From assembly GCF_003063415.1 (NCBI RefSeq), contig NZ_NESK01000020.1, positions 1 to 64,000 of the forward strand: a stretch of 64,000 bases of DNA, read 5' to 3'. Made by a program: the position numbers and the translations under genes. Positions within the stretch are counted from its first letter, which is position 1, and the number at the start of each line of letters is the position of its first letter. Shown piece after piece: positions 49,745-62,248 of the stretch. Source of the DNA: Limnohabitans sp. 2KL-17. Its GTDB lineage: Bacteria > Pseudomonadota > Gammaproteobacteria > Burkholderiales > Burkholderiaceae_C. The notes beneath the pieces are model-generated. The model was not told the origin of the DNA. It worked only from the letters and a program-made list of their open reading frames with translations, and did not search any database.

Positions 49745-50336
49745 TGGCAATTGGCTGTAAGTGGTTGATTCAAATGGAAATGAATTCCGATAAAGCTGGA
49801 GTTTAGTCCACCACCACCGCGCCAAACCAGATGATCGATGCCACCCCCGGCAGGATTTGCAGACTGAAGGCCAACGCCAACAGTGGTCAATCGCCCCGAG
49901 GTTGGGCCGATGCCCAGAAACACAGATACGGAATACCCCAAGTCCAGCAGCCCTTCAGGCTGTTGGACGGATCAAAGCGAGATGGTTGTGTTGTTCGGAA
50001 CTTTGCTGATGTGGTTGGAGTGGCTCACGAAGCCATGCTTCACAGTCACGCCTTGTGCCCGGCAATTTGTCCTGGACACCGGGGGAAGCCCCCGGCAGTG
50101 GATAAATCTTTGCACACCTTTTCACTCGCCCCATCCACGCGCCACGATCCCCATTCCTGTGCTCACGCGCAGCTGAATGGCGATCAACTTCGGCAATTCC
50201 CTTCGTTTCAGGTGTCAGCCCCGGCAACGTAGGCTTTGAGATTCCCAGGAATCCCCAAGCCGGTTGTGTAAACAGGTCTCAGCCCGCAGACATTTTTCTG
50301 CACTGGGGCCAAAGCTGACAAGAAAAGGAACGCATC
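49742..50336 (+). promoter_or_regulatory. Long 5' leader of rne (no gene)
   Basis: About 595 bases carry no convincing frame on either strand. Stable hairpins are evident: an 11-bp stem (49942-49952 with 49958-49968, one G-U) and a 7-bp G/C stem CCGGGGG (50079-50085)/CCCCCGG (50089-50095). E. coli rne has a 361-base leader through which RNase E limits its own message; by analogy this leader may do the same. The AAGGAACG before the ATG is the ribosome-binding site. Confidence 0.5.
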
Positions 50337-53288
50337 ATGAAACGGATGCTGATCAACGCCACGCAAGCTGAAGAGCGCCGCCTGGCCATCGTCGATGGAC
50401 AAAAACTCCTCGACTACGAAATCGAAATTGAAGGGCGCGAACAGCGCAAGGGCAACATCTACCAAGCGGTGGTGACCCGTGTAGAGCCTTCGCTCGAAGC
50501 CTGCTTTGTGGACTATGGCGAAGACCGACACGGCTTCTTGCCGTTCAAGGAAATCTCACGCCAGTACTTTGCCGAAGGCGTCTCGGTCAGCCAAGCACGC
50601 ATTCAGGACGTCATCAAGGAGGGCCAATCCCTTCTGGTGCAGGTCGAAAAAGAAGAGCGTGGCAACAAAGGCGCAGCCCTGACCACATTTGTCAGTCTGG
50701 CTGGCCGTTATGTGGTGCTCATGCCCAACAACCCCCGCGGTGGCGGCGTCAGCCGACGCATCGAGGGCGATGACCGGGCCGAGCTCAAAGAAGCCATGGA
50801 CCAGCTGGAATACCCCAAAGGCATGTCCATCATTGCCCGCACTGCTGGCATCGGCCGCTCAGCCCCCGAGTTGCAGTGGGACCTGAACTACCTGCTCAAA
50901 CTGTGGACCGCCATCGATGGCGCATCCAAAGGTGGCAAAGGCGCCTTCCTGATTTACCAGGAATCGAGCCTGGTGATCCGTGCCATACGTGATTACTTCA
51001 ACAACGACATCGGCGACATCCTGATCGACACCGATGACATCTACGACCAGGCTCAGCAGTTCATGAGCCATGTCATGCCTGAGTTTGCGAACCGCGTGAA
51101 GCGCTACCGCGACGACGCACCCCTGTTCAGCCGCTTCCAGATTGAGCACCAGATCGAATCGGCCTACGCCCGTACCGTGCAACTGCCCTCAGGCGGCGCC
51201 ATCGTGATCGACCACACAGAAGCCCTGGTTTCAGTGGACGTCAACTCGGCCCGAGCCATCAAGGGCGGTGACATCGAAGAAACCGCCACCCGCACCAACC
51301 TGGAGGCCGCTGATGAAGTGGCTCGCCAGATGCGTCTGCGCGATTTGGGTGGCCTGATCGTGATCGACTTCATCGACATGGAAGAGAGCAAGAACCGCCG
51401 CGAAGTGGAAAACCGCCTGCGCGACGCGCTGCGCCAGGACCGCGCACGCGTGCAGTTCGGCACCATCAGCAAGTTCGGCCTCATGGAAATGAGCCGCCAG
51501 CGCTTGAAGCCCGCTTTGAGTGAAGGTGCGTCCATCCCCTGCCCACGATGCGGCGGTGCAGGCCACATCCGCGACACCGAAAGCTCGGCACTGCAGATCC
51601 TGCGCATCATCCAGGAAGAGTCCATGAAGGACAACAGCGCCGCTGTGCACGCCCAGGTGCCGGTGGAAGTGGCTTCCTTTCTGCTCAACGAAAAGCGCTC
51701 CGAGATCGCCAAGATCGAATTGCAGCAACGGATCAATGTGCTGCTGGTGCCCAACAAGTCACTGGAAACACCGCATTACAAACTCGAACGCCTCAAGCAC
51801 GACGATCCGCGCCTGGACCGTATCGAAGTCAGCTACAAAATGGCCGAAGAAATCGAAGATGCCACCACGGTGACCCGCCGTTCGCAAGAGCCGACCAACA
51901 AGCAAACGCCTGTCATCAAAGGGGTTTTGCCTGACGCCCCAGCCCCTGTTGCACCGGTCAAACCCGAAGCGGTGGCTGCAACGGCCAAGCCTGCCCCCAA
52001 CAAAGCAGTTGCTGCACCTGCGACTGTCGCCGCTCCAGCAGCCGAAGCCGGTTTCTTCGGATGGCTGAAAAACCTGTTCGGTGGCAGTGCCCCTGAAACA
52101 GCGCCAGCACCTGTTGACAAGAAGGATGAGAAATCCCGCGAAGGCCGAAATGGCGATCGCCGTTCAGAGGGACGCACGGAGGGCCGCGATGGCGAACGCC
52201 GTGACGGTCGCCGAGGCGGCCGTGATGGTCGGCGTGGCGAGCGCAGCGAAGGTGCAACCGGTGAAGTCCGCGCACCTCGCGAAGGCGGTCGTCGCGGCGA
52301 AGGCCGTGGCGAGGGTCGTGAAGGCCGTGTTGAAGGTCGTGAAGGCCGCAACGAACTGCGTGAAGGCGAAGTCCGCCCCGCACGCGGTGAACGTGATGAG
52401 CGGGGAGAACGCGCGGAGCGTCCTGCACGCGAAGGCCGTCGCGATGGTCGTGGCGAAGGCCGCGGTGACGGTCGCCGAGAGCGCGGCGAACGCGGTGTCG
52501 AAGGCCGACGTGAACGCGGCGATCGTGGTGGCGAGCGCCGCCAGGGTGACACAGCCCCCAGCGATGCACTCAGCCCCGAATCCGAAGTCATGGCCACCGA
52601 AGGTCAACAAGCCAATCTGCCCTCTGAAGGTGGTGCGTCAAGCGAAAACACGGGCGAGCGCCGTGATCGCCGATCGCGCGATCGCTACGGGCGTGACCGC
52701 CGGGACCGCCCAAGCGAAGGACGCCAGGAAAACCCTGGCGAAGTGACCCTGGGCGAGGCAGATGACAGTGCGTTCTCTGCGCCTGTCGCTGAATCCACAG
52801 GCGAAGACCGCCCTGCATCACGCTCATACTTTGAGCGTGCCCAGCCAACGTCGGTTGCACCTGCAGCCGAGCAGGCGCCCATTGAACGACCAGACGCACC
52901 TGTTTCAGCACCTGCTTCAGTACCTGTTGCAGCATCTGCACCATCATCCGCCCCTGAACCTACCCCTGTGTCGGCACCTGCTGCTCTAGCCGCGCCTGCG
53001 GCGGCGGTGACACCAGCAGCGCCTGCAGTGGCCACACGCGCAGACCTGCCATCCGTGGCCAGCTACACACTGCAAATCGACAATCTGGAACAGGTGGCGC
53101 AAGGCTCCGGTCTGGTTTGGGTGAATTCGGATGTTGCCAAGGTGGCTGCCGTTCAAGCTGGCATTGCGGCCGAAATCAAACCGGCTCGTGTGCCGCGCGA
53201 GCGTCCACCCGCTGTGACCCTGAATGAAGGTCCCCTGGTTTTGGTGGAAACACGCAAAGACTTGAAAGACATGAACTTGCCGTTCTGA
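50337..53288 (+). CDS. rne: Ribonuclease E
   Basis: 983 residues. The N-terminal catalytic half has an S1 domain (about 35-125), the metal ligands D301 (VDVNSARA) and D344 (LIVIDFIDM), and the Zn-link C402-P-R-C405. From about residue 520 the protein is disordered. It has a Pro/Ala linker, an amphipathic [12 protein letters not shown] membrane-targeting helix (about 563-575), a very Arg/Gly/Glu-rich tract (598-741), another Pro/Ala-rich stretch and a conserved-looking C-terminus. It cleaves AU-rich single-stranded RNA and organises the degradosome. Confidence 0.96.
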   Translation: MKRMLINATQAEERRLAIVDGQKLLDYEIEIEGREQRKGNIYQAVVTRVEPSLEACFVDYGEDRHGFLPFKEISRQYFAEGVSVSQARIQDVIKEGQSLLVQVEKEERGNKGAALTTFVSLAGRYVVLMPNNPRGGGVSRRIEGDDRAELKEAMDQLEYPKGMSIIARTAGIGRSAPELQWDLNYLLKLWTAIDGASKGGKGAFLIYQESSLVIRAIRDYFNNDIGDILIDTDDIYDQAQQFMSHVMPEFANRVKRYRDDAPLFSRFQIEHQIESAYARTVQLPSGGAIVIDHTEALVSVDVNSARAIKGGDIEETATRTNLEAADEVARQMRLRDLGGLIVIDFIDMEESKNRREVENRLRDALRQDRARVQFGTISKFGLMEMSRQRLKPALSEGASIPCPRCGGAGHIRDTESSALQILRIIQEESMKDNSAAVHAQVPVEVASFLLNEKRSEIAKIELQQRINVLLVPNKSLETPHYKLERLKHDDPRLDRIEVSYKMAEEIEDATTVTRRSQEPTNKQTPVIKGVLPDAPAPVAPVKPEAVAATAKPAPNKAVAAPATVAAPAAEAGFFGWLKNLFGGSAPETAPAPVDKKDEKSREGRNGDRRSEGRTEGRDGERRDGRRGGRDGRRGERSEGATGEVRAPREGGRRGEGRGEGREGRVEGREGRNELREGEVRPARGERDERGERAERPAREGRRDGRGEGRGDGRRERGERGVEGRRERGDRGGERRQGDTAPSDALSPESEVMATEGQQANLPSEGGASSENTGERRDRRSRDRYGRDRRDRPSEGRQENPGEVTLGEADDSAFSAPVAESTGEDRPASRSYFERAQPTSVAPAAEQAPIERPDAPVSAPASVPVAASAPSSAPEPTPVSAPAALAAPAAAVTPAAPAVATRADLPSVASYTLQIDNLEQVAQGSGLVWVNSDVAKVAAVQAGIAAEIKPARVPRERPPAVTLNEGPLVLVETRKDLKDMNLPF

Positions 53289-53316
53289 TTTCCAAGTCCA
53301 GCGCTGCGCGCTGATG

Positions 53317-53346
53317 AAAAACCGGGCCCAGCGCCCGGTTTTTTTT
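53317..53346 (+). terminator. Intrinsic terminator after rne
   Basis: ACCGGGC (53321-53327) pairs with GCCCGGT (53333-53339), preceded by four A and followed by a run of T to 53346. The remaining 178 bases up to hemY show no supported gene. Confidence 0.88.
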
Positions 53347-53523
53347 GGCACATCCGATCAGTTGCGTCAGGGGCTAAGGGGCTACAGGGGTAAGCATGCC
53401 CAATGAACCGGGCAGGCCTGGCGCGCATCGGTTTGTCCGCTCTGTGCTTGTTGTTCGACAGCACCCTTCAACTCAGGAGGCCATGCGGGGCCATCCGGAT
53501 CAGCCCCAAGGGGCATCAAGGCA

Positions 53524-54822
53524 TCAGCTCTGATTGACCAAAGCGGCCTGTTTCCAGGCTTGCGCAGCCACGGCGGGCTCTTGCCTTTGCTCAGCCAATT
53601 CGGCCAAAGCACACCAAGCCTGCCGCTTCAGTGCAGGGGCCTGCAAACCCTTGACCGCTTGGGTCAGCAGGCTCTGCGCCTTGCCCCACAACTGGTGGCG
53701 CAAGCACACCATGCCCGCCAGATACTGCCAACGCGCATCTTGAGGTTGTGCTTGCTGAGCGGTTTCTATTCGAGCCAGCCATTGCCGGGCATCGGCAGCA
53801 TGAACATCTGCCACACTGGCCTCCATGGCTTGCACCATGCGAGTCAACTGATCAGAAGTCCAATTCGACTGCTGCGGCGACTGCAAAGCGGCCCACAAAG
53901 GCTGTAACCACGGCCTGGCCACCGCACTGCTTCCCCCCAAAGCCACAAGACGCAAAGCGGCCTCTGCAGCAAGGTCGGGCATGTTGCGTTGGGTGGGGGT
54001 CAGACTCAGCCACAAACGCTGAACAGCATCGGCATCGTGTGTATGCATCAACCATTCCAGAATCAGACTGCGCACCAGGCTGTTGGCCGTGGCTGGCTTG
54101 AACGCACGGTGCTTGGCCAGCAAAAGCGCCGTATCGAGAGCCTTTGCAGGTTGACCCGCCAACCTGGCCGCTTTGAGTTGAAGCCGCATGGCCACCATGC
54201 GACGCGACGAAGCTGGAGCCAACGTCTGCAACAAACCCAAGCTTCCTGCGGCATCCCGGTCATCGAGCAACCAACGGGCTGCTCGAAGCTGGGCGCCCTC
54301 GGTCAATGTCTGGCGCTCAGAAGACTGCCCCTCTTTGGCAGACTGCATGGCCTCTTGCCAATGGGTTTGTCGCAACTCACGGTCTTGCAAGGCGTGCGCC
54401 GACTCAGCCACCATGATGTGCGCTACCGTGCGCAAAGAGACTGAATGGTCAAGCAGGAGGCCGGCATCCCTCAAGAGGGTTTCTTTTTCAAGGGCTGATT
54501 GCGCCGACTTGCGAGCCCGCAAAAAACGCCCGGCCATGAACTGGCTGATCGAATCGAGCATCGCGGCATGGGCCGCCCGTTCTTTTTGCTGAAGGCGCCA
54601 GCGCTTGGCCTGCTTGGGCAAAGACAACAAAGCCGACAAAGCCTGCTGTGCCAACACCACCACCAGCACCACAAGGCTCAACACCAACAACACCAGATTG
54701 AGCGAAAAATCGACCCGGTAGGGCGCCAAAAACAAAGTCACGGTGCCCTGGTTGTGCCCAGCGAGCCATGCCGCTGCAGCGGCCAGTGCAAACAAACTGA
54801 TGAGCCAAAGAGCTGCGCGCAT
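53524..54822 (-). CDS. hemY: HemY-like TPR membrane protein
   Basis: 432 residues. Two N-terminal helices (about 2-20 and 40-62; the ARP-type MRAALWLISLFALAAAAAW and the LVLLVLSLVVLVVVLAQ) precede the HemY_N domain and TPR-like helices (DAGLLLDHSVSLRTVAHIMVAESAHALQDRELRQTHWQEAM). It is not protoporphyrinogen oxidase, despite the name used in Bacillus. In proteobacteria it is encoded with hemCDX and its role in haem synthesis is unproved. It lies 6 bp after hemX. Confidence 0.9.
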   Translation of the reverse strand: MRAALWLISLFALAAAAAWLAGHNQGTVTLFLAPYRVDFSLNLVLLVLSLVVLVVVLAQQALSALLSLPKQAKRWRLQQKERAAHAAMLDSISQFMAGRFLRARKSAQSALEKETLLRDAGLLLDHSVSLRTVAHIMVAESAHALQDRELRQTHWQEAMQSAKEGQSSERQTLTEGAQLRAARWLLDDRDAAGSLGLLQTLAPASSRRMVAMRLQLKAARLAGQPAKALDTALLLAKHRAFKPATANSLVRSLILEWLMHTHDADAVQRLWLSLTPTQRNMPDLAAEAALRLVALGGSSAVARPWLQPLWAALQSPQQSNWTSDQLTRMVQAMEASVADVHAADARQWLARIETAQQAQPQDARWQYLAGMVCLRHQLWGKAQSLLTQAVKGLQAPALKRQAWCALAELAEQRQEPAVAAQAWKQAALVNQS

Positions 54823-54828
54823 ACCCGC

Positions 54829-55875
54829 TCACCTTCCTGCAGCAGCTGTCGCCAACGCTGTAAAAGACCCTTCCAGGGGTGGGATATCGCTGGCTTTCAG
54901 TTGCATACCGGATTGCTCAAGCAACTGAAGCATTTGAGTTGTTTTGCGAGAAGATCCATCGGCATAGCGGCGAACGATGACGGCAGCAGAAGCCAAGTCT
55001 GCGCGGGCCGCGTCTTTTTGCCGAGCCAACAAACCCAGACGGGCATTGAGCAATTTGAGCTTGATGTTTTCGCGCAGGAAAAACCCCTGGTCTGGCGACA
55101 ACAGGGCCGCTTCGGGCGATTCGATTCGGCTGACACGCACCAATCCCTTGATCTGGTCTGCAAACTGGTTCAAGCCAGCCATCCACCACGATGGCGGCGG
55201 TGGGGAACTGCCCGCTTCGGCCAAAGTCCGGCTCATGGCCGCTGTCGGTAACTCCTGATTGGCCAGCACCAAGCCATCCACCAAAGCCACGCCTTCGTCC
55301 AACTTGATCAACAAGCCCGGCAAATCAAATACATTGGCTGTTTTGAGACGATCCAGATCTTTTTCGAGTGCCCGGAGCACCGGGGCCAGACGCGGTTGTG
55401 CGGCACGCTGCACCCTCATCTGCGCCGACTTGAGCGTGGCCAGCAAGGGCTCGATACTGCCTGTCAACTGAGCTTGCTGCTGGGCCATGCGCAAAGCCGA
55501 TTCAATGTCCACCACCAAATTTTCATCGCGTGACCGCGACAGACTTTGCATCAACTCTTCAAGCTGTCCACGCTGCAGGGCCACTTCACCCAGGCGGGCC
55601 TCGACCAGTGCCAGCCGTGCGGCACTGTCTTTCACTGTCTCCTGAGCCTGTTTGGCCCATGCTTTGGCCTCCAGTGATTGCTGCCCGGTATCCGCGCTTT
55701 GCCGAGCCAGTTGCTCTTGAATGCGCGACAGCTTTTGCCACAGCAAAACAGACACCAGCAACGCCAGGCCTGCCACACCGATCGCAAGCCACCGGGTCCA
55801 TGCACGCCGAACCGGCACGGGTGCCGAAGCCACGGGCTTTGCAGAGGATGAAGCAGTTTCAGGTGTGGAAGTCAT
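54829..55875 (-). CDS. hemX: HemX-family membrane protein
   Basis: 348 residues. A Ser/Ala/Pro-rich cytosolic start, one helix (about 29-46, WLAIGVAGLALLVSVLLW), a long coiled-coil stretch (47-115) and a helical C-terminal half. It carries the label uroporphyrin-III methyltransferase in databases but lacks the SAM-methylase motifs, so that activity is unlikely. The ATG overlaps the hemD stop by 4 bp. Confidence 0.9.
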   Translation of the reverse strand: MTSTPETASSSAKPVASAPVPVRRAWTRWLAIGVAGLALLVSVLLWQKLSRIQEQLARQSADTGQQSLEAKAWAKQAQETVKDSAARLALVEARLGEVALQRGQLEELMQSLSRSRDENLVVDIESALRMAQQQAQLTGSIEPLLATLKSAQMRVQRAAQPRLAPVLRALEKDLDRLKTANVFDLPGLLIKLDEGVALVDGLVLANQELPTAAMSRTLAEAGSSPPPPSWWMAGLNQFADQIKGLVRVSRIESPEAALLSPDQGFFLRENIKLKLLNARLGLLARQKDAARADLASAAVIVRRYADGSSRKTTQMLQLLEQSGMQLKASDIPPLEGSFTALATAAAGR

Positions 55876-56687
55876 GCCAGCGATTTTATAGACTCCGCTT
55901 GTGCTTGCAGTCCGGCAGGAACATTGTCAACCCTCCCCCATCCGGATGCCCGCAGCCGCTGGGCAATTCGAGGGTGCGTGGCCAGCGCCCAAGCCTGACC
56001 CAAAGGCAAGTCCGGACAAGTCTGCAGCAGAAGCTGAGCCGCCTCGGAGCTGCTGAACAACCACCGGCTGCCATCGGTCATGGCCTGGCGCGCACGGCGG
56101 CATTGCTCAGATGTCAATTCGGGGGCCTGACGCACATAGGCCACCACCTGAAAGACTTGTAGACCTTCGCTTTCAAGCTGTTGGGCCAGCCAATCTCGCC
56201 CGGCCAACTGACCGTGTGCATCCGCACCGCGAACAATCAGGACCGAGGGCTTGGCATGCGCAGCCGCAGCCACAGCAGCCTGCACCTGCCCAGCCACCAC
56301 AACCCACAAGGCTTCAGAGTCAAACTGTGCAGACTTTTCATCAGGTGAGTCGATCAGCGCTGCAGGCCAGCCAGCAGCCAGCAAAGCCGCTTGGGTGCCG
56401 GGCCCTGTGGACCAGGCCCGGCAACTTGGCACAGCTAAGCCCTCAGGCCGCGCCGCCATGAAAAAACGCACCGCATTGGCACTGACAAACATCACAGCCA
56501 AGTGATGGGGAACCACCTGCCAGGCTTGTGTCAACCCGGAAATCTCAGGCAGCGCTGCAATCTCGATCAAGGGTAAAGCTTCGCTGTGCACGCCCAGCGC
56601 CCGCAAACCCTGTGCCCAAGCCATGGCCTCGCGCTCGGGCCGGGTCACGATCACCCGCGGGAAGGGCAATTCGGGCGCACCCGTCAT
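55872..56687 (-). CDS. hemD: Uroporphyrinogen-III synthase
   Basis: 271 residues from the ATG at 56687; a TTG at 56705 overlapping the hemC stop is an alternative. The weakly conserved family shows VIVTRPEREAMAWAQGLRALGVHSEALPLIEI and the later WLFSSSEAAQLL. It closes hydroxymethylbilane to uroporphyrinogen III. Confidence 0.92.
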   Translation of the reverse strand: MTGAPELPFPRVIVTRPEREAMAWAQGLRALGVHSEALPLIEIAALPEISGLTQAWQVVPHHLAVMFVSANAVRFFMAARPEGLAVPSCRAWSTGPGTQAALLAAGWPAALIDSPDEKSAQFDSEALWVVVAGQVQAAVAAAAHAKPSVLIVRGADAHGQLAGRDWLAQQLESEGLQVFQVVAYVRQAPELTSEQCRRARQAMTDGSRWLFSSSEAAQLLLQTCPDLPLGQAWALATHPRIAQRLRASGWGRVDNVPAGLQAQAESIKSLA

Positions 56688-56701
56688 ATCAGCTTGTGAG
56701 C

Positions 56702-57619
56702 TCAATGCGCTCCGCCGTCACGCAGGGCCTGCGCCACACTCAGCCCCAAGGCCTCTGCGGCTTGCAGGCCATCAGCGCTGGCATGGGCATCGGCTGTGAC
56801 CAAAGTGGTGGCGCCTTCTGGATCGCCCCAAGCCGCTTGCAGCTTGAGAACGCCCCCCTCGATGATGGCGTGTGCAGCCAAAGGCATGGAGCAGCTGCCA
56901 CCCATGGCACGGCTCACGGCGCGCTCAGCCGCCACGCGGCGCCATGAGGGCGCATCGGCCAGCGGCGCCAACAAGGCGCGCAAGTCGTCGCGGTCACTGC
57001 GAATTTCGATGCCCAACGCGCCCTGCCCTGCAGCGGGCAGCATCTGGTCGGTTTCAAAAATGTGGCGAATGCGCTCGGTCAAACCCAGGCGTTTGAGGCC
57101 TGCAGCGGCCAGCACGATGCCCGCGTACTGCCCTTCATCGAGCTTGCGCAAGCGGGTGTCCAGGTTGCCACGCAGGGGCTCGATCTTCAAATCGGGCCGC
57201 AAGGCACGCAACAACACGGTGCGGCGAAGGCTGGAGGTGCCTACCACCGCGCCTTGCGGCAAGTCTTCCAGGCGAGCGTATTGCGGCGACACCCAGGCGT
57301 CGCGAGGGTCTTCGCGTTCCATCACGCAAGCCAACTCAAAGCCCTCCGGCATGTCCATGGGCACATCCTTGAGCGAATGCACCGCAATGTCGGCGTGGCC
57401 TTCTTGCAAGGCGACTTCAAGTTCTTTCACGAACAGGCCCTTGCCACCCACCTTGCTCAGGCTGCGGTCCAGAATCTGATCGCCTTGTGTCGTCATGCCC
57501 AAAAGCCGGACCTTGCAGCCTCTGGCTTCCAGCAAAGATTTAACGTGTTCAGCCTGCCACAGAGCCAAACGGCTCTCACGGGTGGCGATGACGATGGAGG
57601 GCACTTTCGACTCGGTCAC
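56702..57619 (-). CDS. hemC: Porphobilinogen deaminase
   Basis: 305 residues from the GTG 57619, with an AGGAAA site. [30 protein letters not shown] (with the catalytic Asp85), VGTSSLRR and the dipyrromethane-cofactor Cys243 in [13 protein letters not shown] are intact. It polymerises four porphobilinogens. It starts the hemCDXY run and is divergent from ppc. Confidence 0.97.
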   Translation of the reverse strand: MTESKVPSIVIATRESRLALWQAEHVKSLLEARGCKVRLLGMTTQGDQILDRSLSKVGGKGLFVKELEVALQEGHADIAVHSLKDVPMDMPEGFELACVMEREDPRDAWVSPQYARLEDLPQGAVVGTSSLRRTVLLRALRPDLKIEPLRGNLDTRLRKLDEGQYAGIVLAAAGLKRLGLTERIRHIFETDQMLPAAGQGALGIEIRSDRDDLRALLAPLADAPSWRRVAAERAVSRAMGGSCSMPLAAHAIIEGGVLKLQAAWGDPEGATTLVTADAHASADGLQAAEALGLSVAQALRDGGAH

Positions 57620-57766
57620 GGCGGGGTTTCCTGAAAAAATATTGACCCCATCAAAATGAAATCAATTGGTAATTTTTTGTCCTCGGGCGATGCTAGCATG
57701 AGGCGATGGACGATGGGACCCAGGGCACATCACCAGCACTCCCCCCCCTTCAGAGCAGACACACCG

Positions 57767-60619
57767 ATGAAACAGGCCTCCGCGGAACCCACCCCCCTCC
57801 CCAAAGCACCCCAGACCAGCAAGCACCGCGAAAAGCGCGACAGTGAACGCCCCTTGGCTGAAGACATCCGGCTGTTGGGCCGCATTCTTGGTGATGTAAT
57901 CCGGGTGCAAGAAGGCCCCCAAGCCTACGAATTAGTCGAGCAAATTCGCAAATTGTCGGTGGCCTTTCGGCGCGATGCCGACCAGGAAGCCGACAAAGCG
58001 CTGAAAAAACTGCTCAAAAGCCTGCCTGGCGATCGGGCTGTCAGCGTGATCCGAGCCTTTACCTACTTCAGCCACCTGGCCAATCTGGCCGAAGACCGCC
58101 ACCACATTCGCCGACGCGCCATCCACGAACGTGCAGGCCACACGCAAGAAGGCAGCATCGACGTCGCGCTGCAGCGCCTGCGTTGGGCGGGCATCACGCC
58201 ACGCAACATCTCGGACATGCTGGCCAAAAGCTATGTCTCGCCCGTGCTCACGGCCCACCCCACCGAAGTGCAGCGCAAAAGCATCCTGGACGCAGAGCGT
58301 GACATTGCACACCTGCTGACCGAGCGCGACGCCATCAAGGCCCGCGCCGCTGCCGTGAACGCTGCCAAAGACGCCCTCACGCCCAAAGAACTGGCCAGCA
58401 ACGAACTGCAAATGCGCGCCCGGGTGATGCAGCTGTGGCAAACGCGTTTGTTGCGCTTTACCAAGTTGACCGTCGCTGACGAAATTGAAAACGCCCTGAG
58501 CTACTACGAAGCCACCTTCTTGCGTGAAATTCCCAAGCTGTATGCCGAATTGGAGCAAGCCCTGCCCGGCCAGCGTGTCGCCAGTTTCTTGCGCATGGGC
58601 CAATGGATAGGCGGCGACCGCGATGGCAACCCCAACGTGACCGCGCAAACGCTGGAACACGCCCTGACCCGCCAAAGCGATGTCGCCCTGCGCCACTATC
58701 TTACCGAAGTGCATTTTTTAGGCAGCGAGTTATCGCTGTCGGCCATGCTGGTCCCCTTTGGCACCGACATGCTCGCCTTGGCCGCCCAATCGCCCGACAC
58801 CAACGAACACCGGCTGGACGAGCCCTACCGCCGGGCTCTGACCGGCATCTATGCCCGACTGGCCGCCACCCTGAAAAACCTGACTGGAGGCGATGCAGCG
58901 CGCCACGCCGTGGCCCCGCAAAACCCTTACAGCAGCGCCGAAGAGTTACTGACCGATCTCCGCGTGATCGAAGCATCGCTGTGCAGCCACCACGCCGAAG
59001 CGCTCGCCGCCCAGCGCCTGCAACCACTGATCCGCGCTGTGGAAGTTTTTGGCTTCCACCTGGCCACGGTTGACCTGCGCCAAAGCTCGGACAAACACGA
59101 AGAAGTGGTGGCCGAGCTGCTGACCACCGCCCGTGTGGAAAAGCATTACAGCCAGCTTGACGAACACGCCAAGCAAGCCCTGTTGCTGGGTCTGCTGAAC
59201 GACGCCCGTCCGCTGCGTGTCACGGGTGCCGACTACAGTGCCCACACCACATCGGAACTGGCCATTTTTGAAATGGCCCATCGCATGCTCGCCAACTTTG
59301 GCAAGGAGGCAATTCGCCACTACATCATCAGCCACACCGAAGCTGTGAGCGACTTGCTGGAAGTGCTGCTGCTGCTCAAAGAAGTGGGGCTTTTGCGGGG
59401 CACACTGGACAGCAAAGCGCACAACGACCTGATTGTGGTGCCCCTGTTCGAGACCATCGAAGATCTGGCCCAGTCCGCGCGGATCATGCGTGACTTTTAT
59501 GCCCTGCCTGGTGTGGCTGCGCTGGTTCAGCGCTCGGGCGGCGAGCAAGACATCATGCTGGGCTATTCAGACAGCAACAAAGACGGTGGCATTTTCACCA
59601 GCAACTGGGAGCTCTACCGCGCCGAAATTGCCTTGGTGGAGCTGTTTGACAAACTTCAAAAGAGCCACGGCATCACCCTGCGCATGTTCCATGGCCGCGG
59701 TGGCACCGTAGGGCGTGGCGGTGGCCCAAGCTACCAAGCCATCCTGGCGCAGCCGCCCGGCACCGTACGCGGCCAGATTCGCCTGACCGAACAAGGCGAA
59801 GTCATTGGCTCCAAATACGCCAACCCCGAAATCGGTCGCCGCAACCTCGAAACTTTGGTGGCCGCCACACTCGAAGCCACCCTGCTGCAGCCCACCAAGC
59901 CCGCCACGCGGGCTTTTCTGGAAGCTGCGGCCGAATTGTCCAAATTCAGCATGAGCGCCTACCGCGCACTGGTTTACGAAACACCCGGCTTTACCGACTA
60001 CTTTTTTGGCGCCACCCCGCTCAAGGAGTTGGCGCAGCTGAACATCGGCTCACGACCCGCATCGCGCAAAGCACTTGAGAAAATCGAAGACCTGCGCGCC
60101 ATCCCCTGGGGATTCAGCTGGGGCCAATGCCGCCTGACCCTGCCCGGCTGGCTGGGCTTTGGCACAGCCGTGGCCGCATACCTTGACAAACCAGATGCAG
60201 CAGAACGCAAAGCGGCGCTGGCCCTTTTGCAAAAAATGTACCGCCAGTGGCCATTTTTCCGCACCCTGCTGTCCAACATGGACATGGTAATGGCCAAGAG
60301 CGACCTCGCCCTGGCCTCGCGTTATGCCGAACTGGTCAGTGACGCCCGCCTGCGCAAAAAGATCTTTACCGCGATTGAGGCCGAATGGCACCGCACGGCC
60401 GACGCACTGACCCAGATCACGGGTGAAAAAAACCGACTGGCCAGCAACCCGGCGCTGGACCGATCCATTCGCCACCGCTTTCCCTACATCGACCCGCTGC
60501 ACCACCTGCAGGTCGAGCTGATCCGCCGCTACCGGGCGGGCAAGGCCGACGAACGGGTGCAACGCGGGATTCACATCTCGATCAACGGGATCGCTGCGGG
60601 ATTACGAAATACGGGGTGA
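57767..60619 (+). CDS. ppc: Phosphoenolpyruvate carboxylase
   Basis: 950 residues from the ATG at 57767, somewhat longer than the E. coli 883 because of an N-terminal extension. An upstream in-frame start at 57656 is less likely. Catalytic H164 is in [12 protein letters not shown], and the [25 protein letters not shown] and C-terminal NTG motifs are all present. It carboxylates phosphoenolpyruvate to oxaloacetate, refilling the TCA cycle encoded at 3-14 kb. Aspartate is the usual inhibitor in the family. Confidence 0.97.
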   Translation: MKQASAEPTPLPKAPQTSKHREKRDSERPLAEDIRLLGRILGDVIRVQEGPQAYELVEQIRKLSVAFRRDADQEADKALKKLLKSLPGDRAVSVIRAFTYFSHLANLAEDRHHIRRRAIHERAGHTQEGSIDVALQRLRWAGITPRNISDMLAKSYVSPVLTAHPTEVQRKSILDAERDIAHLLTERDAIKARAAAVNAAKDALTPKELASNELQMRARVMQLWQTRLLRFTKLTVADEIENALSYYEATFLREIPKLYAELEQALPGQRVASFLRMGQWIGGDRDGNPNVTAQTLEHALTRQSDVALRHYLTEVHFLGSELSLSAMLVPFGTDMLALAAQSPDTNEHRLDEPYRRALTGIYARLAATLKNLTGGDAARHAVAPQNPYSSAEELLTDLRVIEASLCSHHAEALAAQRLQPLIRAVEVFGFHLATVDLRQSSDKHEEVVAELLTTARVEKHYSQLDEHAKQALLLGLLNDARPLRVTGADYSAHTTSELAIFEMAHRMLANFGKEAIRHYIISHTEAVSDLLEVLLLLKEVGLLRGTLDSKAHNDLIVVPLFETIEDLAQSARIMRDFYALPGVAALVQRSGGEQDIMLGYSDSNKDGGIFTSNWELYRAEIALVELFDKLQKSHGITLRMFHGRGGTVGRGGGPSYQAILAQPPGTVRGQIRLTEQGEVIGSKYANPEIGRRNLETLVAATLEATLLQPTKPATRAFLEAAAELSKFSMSAYRALVYETPGFTDYFFGATPLKELAQLNIGSRPASRKALEKIEDLRAIPWGFSWGQCRLTLPGWLGFGTAVAAYLDKPDAAERKAALALLQKMYRQWPFFRTLLSNMDMVMAKSDLALASRYAELVSDARLRKKIFTAIEAEWHRTADALTQITGEKNRLASNPALDRSIRHRFPYIDPLHHLQVELIRRYRAGKADERVQRGIHISINGIAAGLRNTG

Positions 60620-60701
60620 GCGCATTTACCCAAGGCATTCCCGAGCTGAACAGCACAGACTGGGGAACCAGGCCCTGGGTCTGGCGTCCTGTGAAGCCCG
60701 A

Positions 60702-60707
60702 TAAAAT
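60702..60707 (+). promoter_or_regulatory. -10 box next to the argH start
   Basis: TAAAAT ends 9 bases before the argH ATG at 60717, and no Shine-Dalgarno sequence is present between them, so the argH message may be leaderless. The -35 is weak. Confidence 0.35.
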
Positions 60708-60716
60708 CTCAGACCT

Positions 60717-62165
<1,449 letters not shown>

Positions 62166-62179
62166 CCGCTCAAGCATGC

Positions 62180-62199
62180 CGTTTGATGCGGATCAAACG
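62180..62199. promoter_or_regulatory. FNR/CRP-type palindrome upstream of the UbiB-like gene
   Basis: CGTTTGAT (62180-62187), GCGG, ATCAAACG (62192-62199): a perfect 8-bp inverted repeat containing the FNR consensus TTGAT-N4-ATCAA. Its centre is about 60 bases before the ATG at 62249. A TAGCAT box (62237-62242) close to the ATG would place it near -60, a class I activator position. No T-run follows, so it is not a terminator of argH. Confidence 0.6.
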
Positions 62200-62248
62200 C
62201 CTGTCATTTGATGAACCTGCGGGATGCAAACCCGCCTAGCATCCTCAG

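Noticed and set aside
49831-50232. 133-codon ORF inside the rne leader
   Set aside because: No family resemblance, no site, and it covers stable hairpins; leader RNA explains the region better.
51833-52597. Ser/Arg/Pro-rich 254-codon frame antisense to rne
   Set aside because: Product of the degenerate Arg/Gly repeats of the RNase E tail, which keep several frames free of stops.
52081-52746. Ala/Val/Lys-rich 221-codon frame overlapping rne in another frame
   Set aside because: Same repeat effect; no ribosome-binding site or conserved features.
53382-53516. 44-codon ORF after hemY on the minus strand
   Set aside because: No recognisable family, no good ribosome-binding site, and high Pro/Ala content typical of spurious frames.
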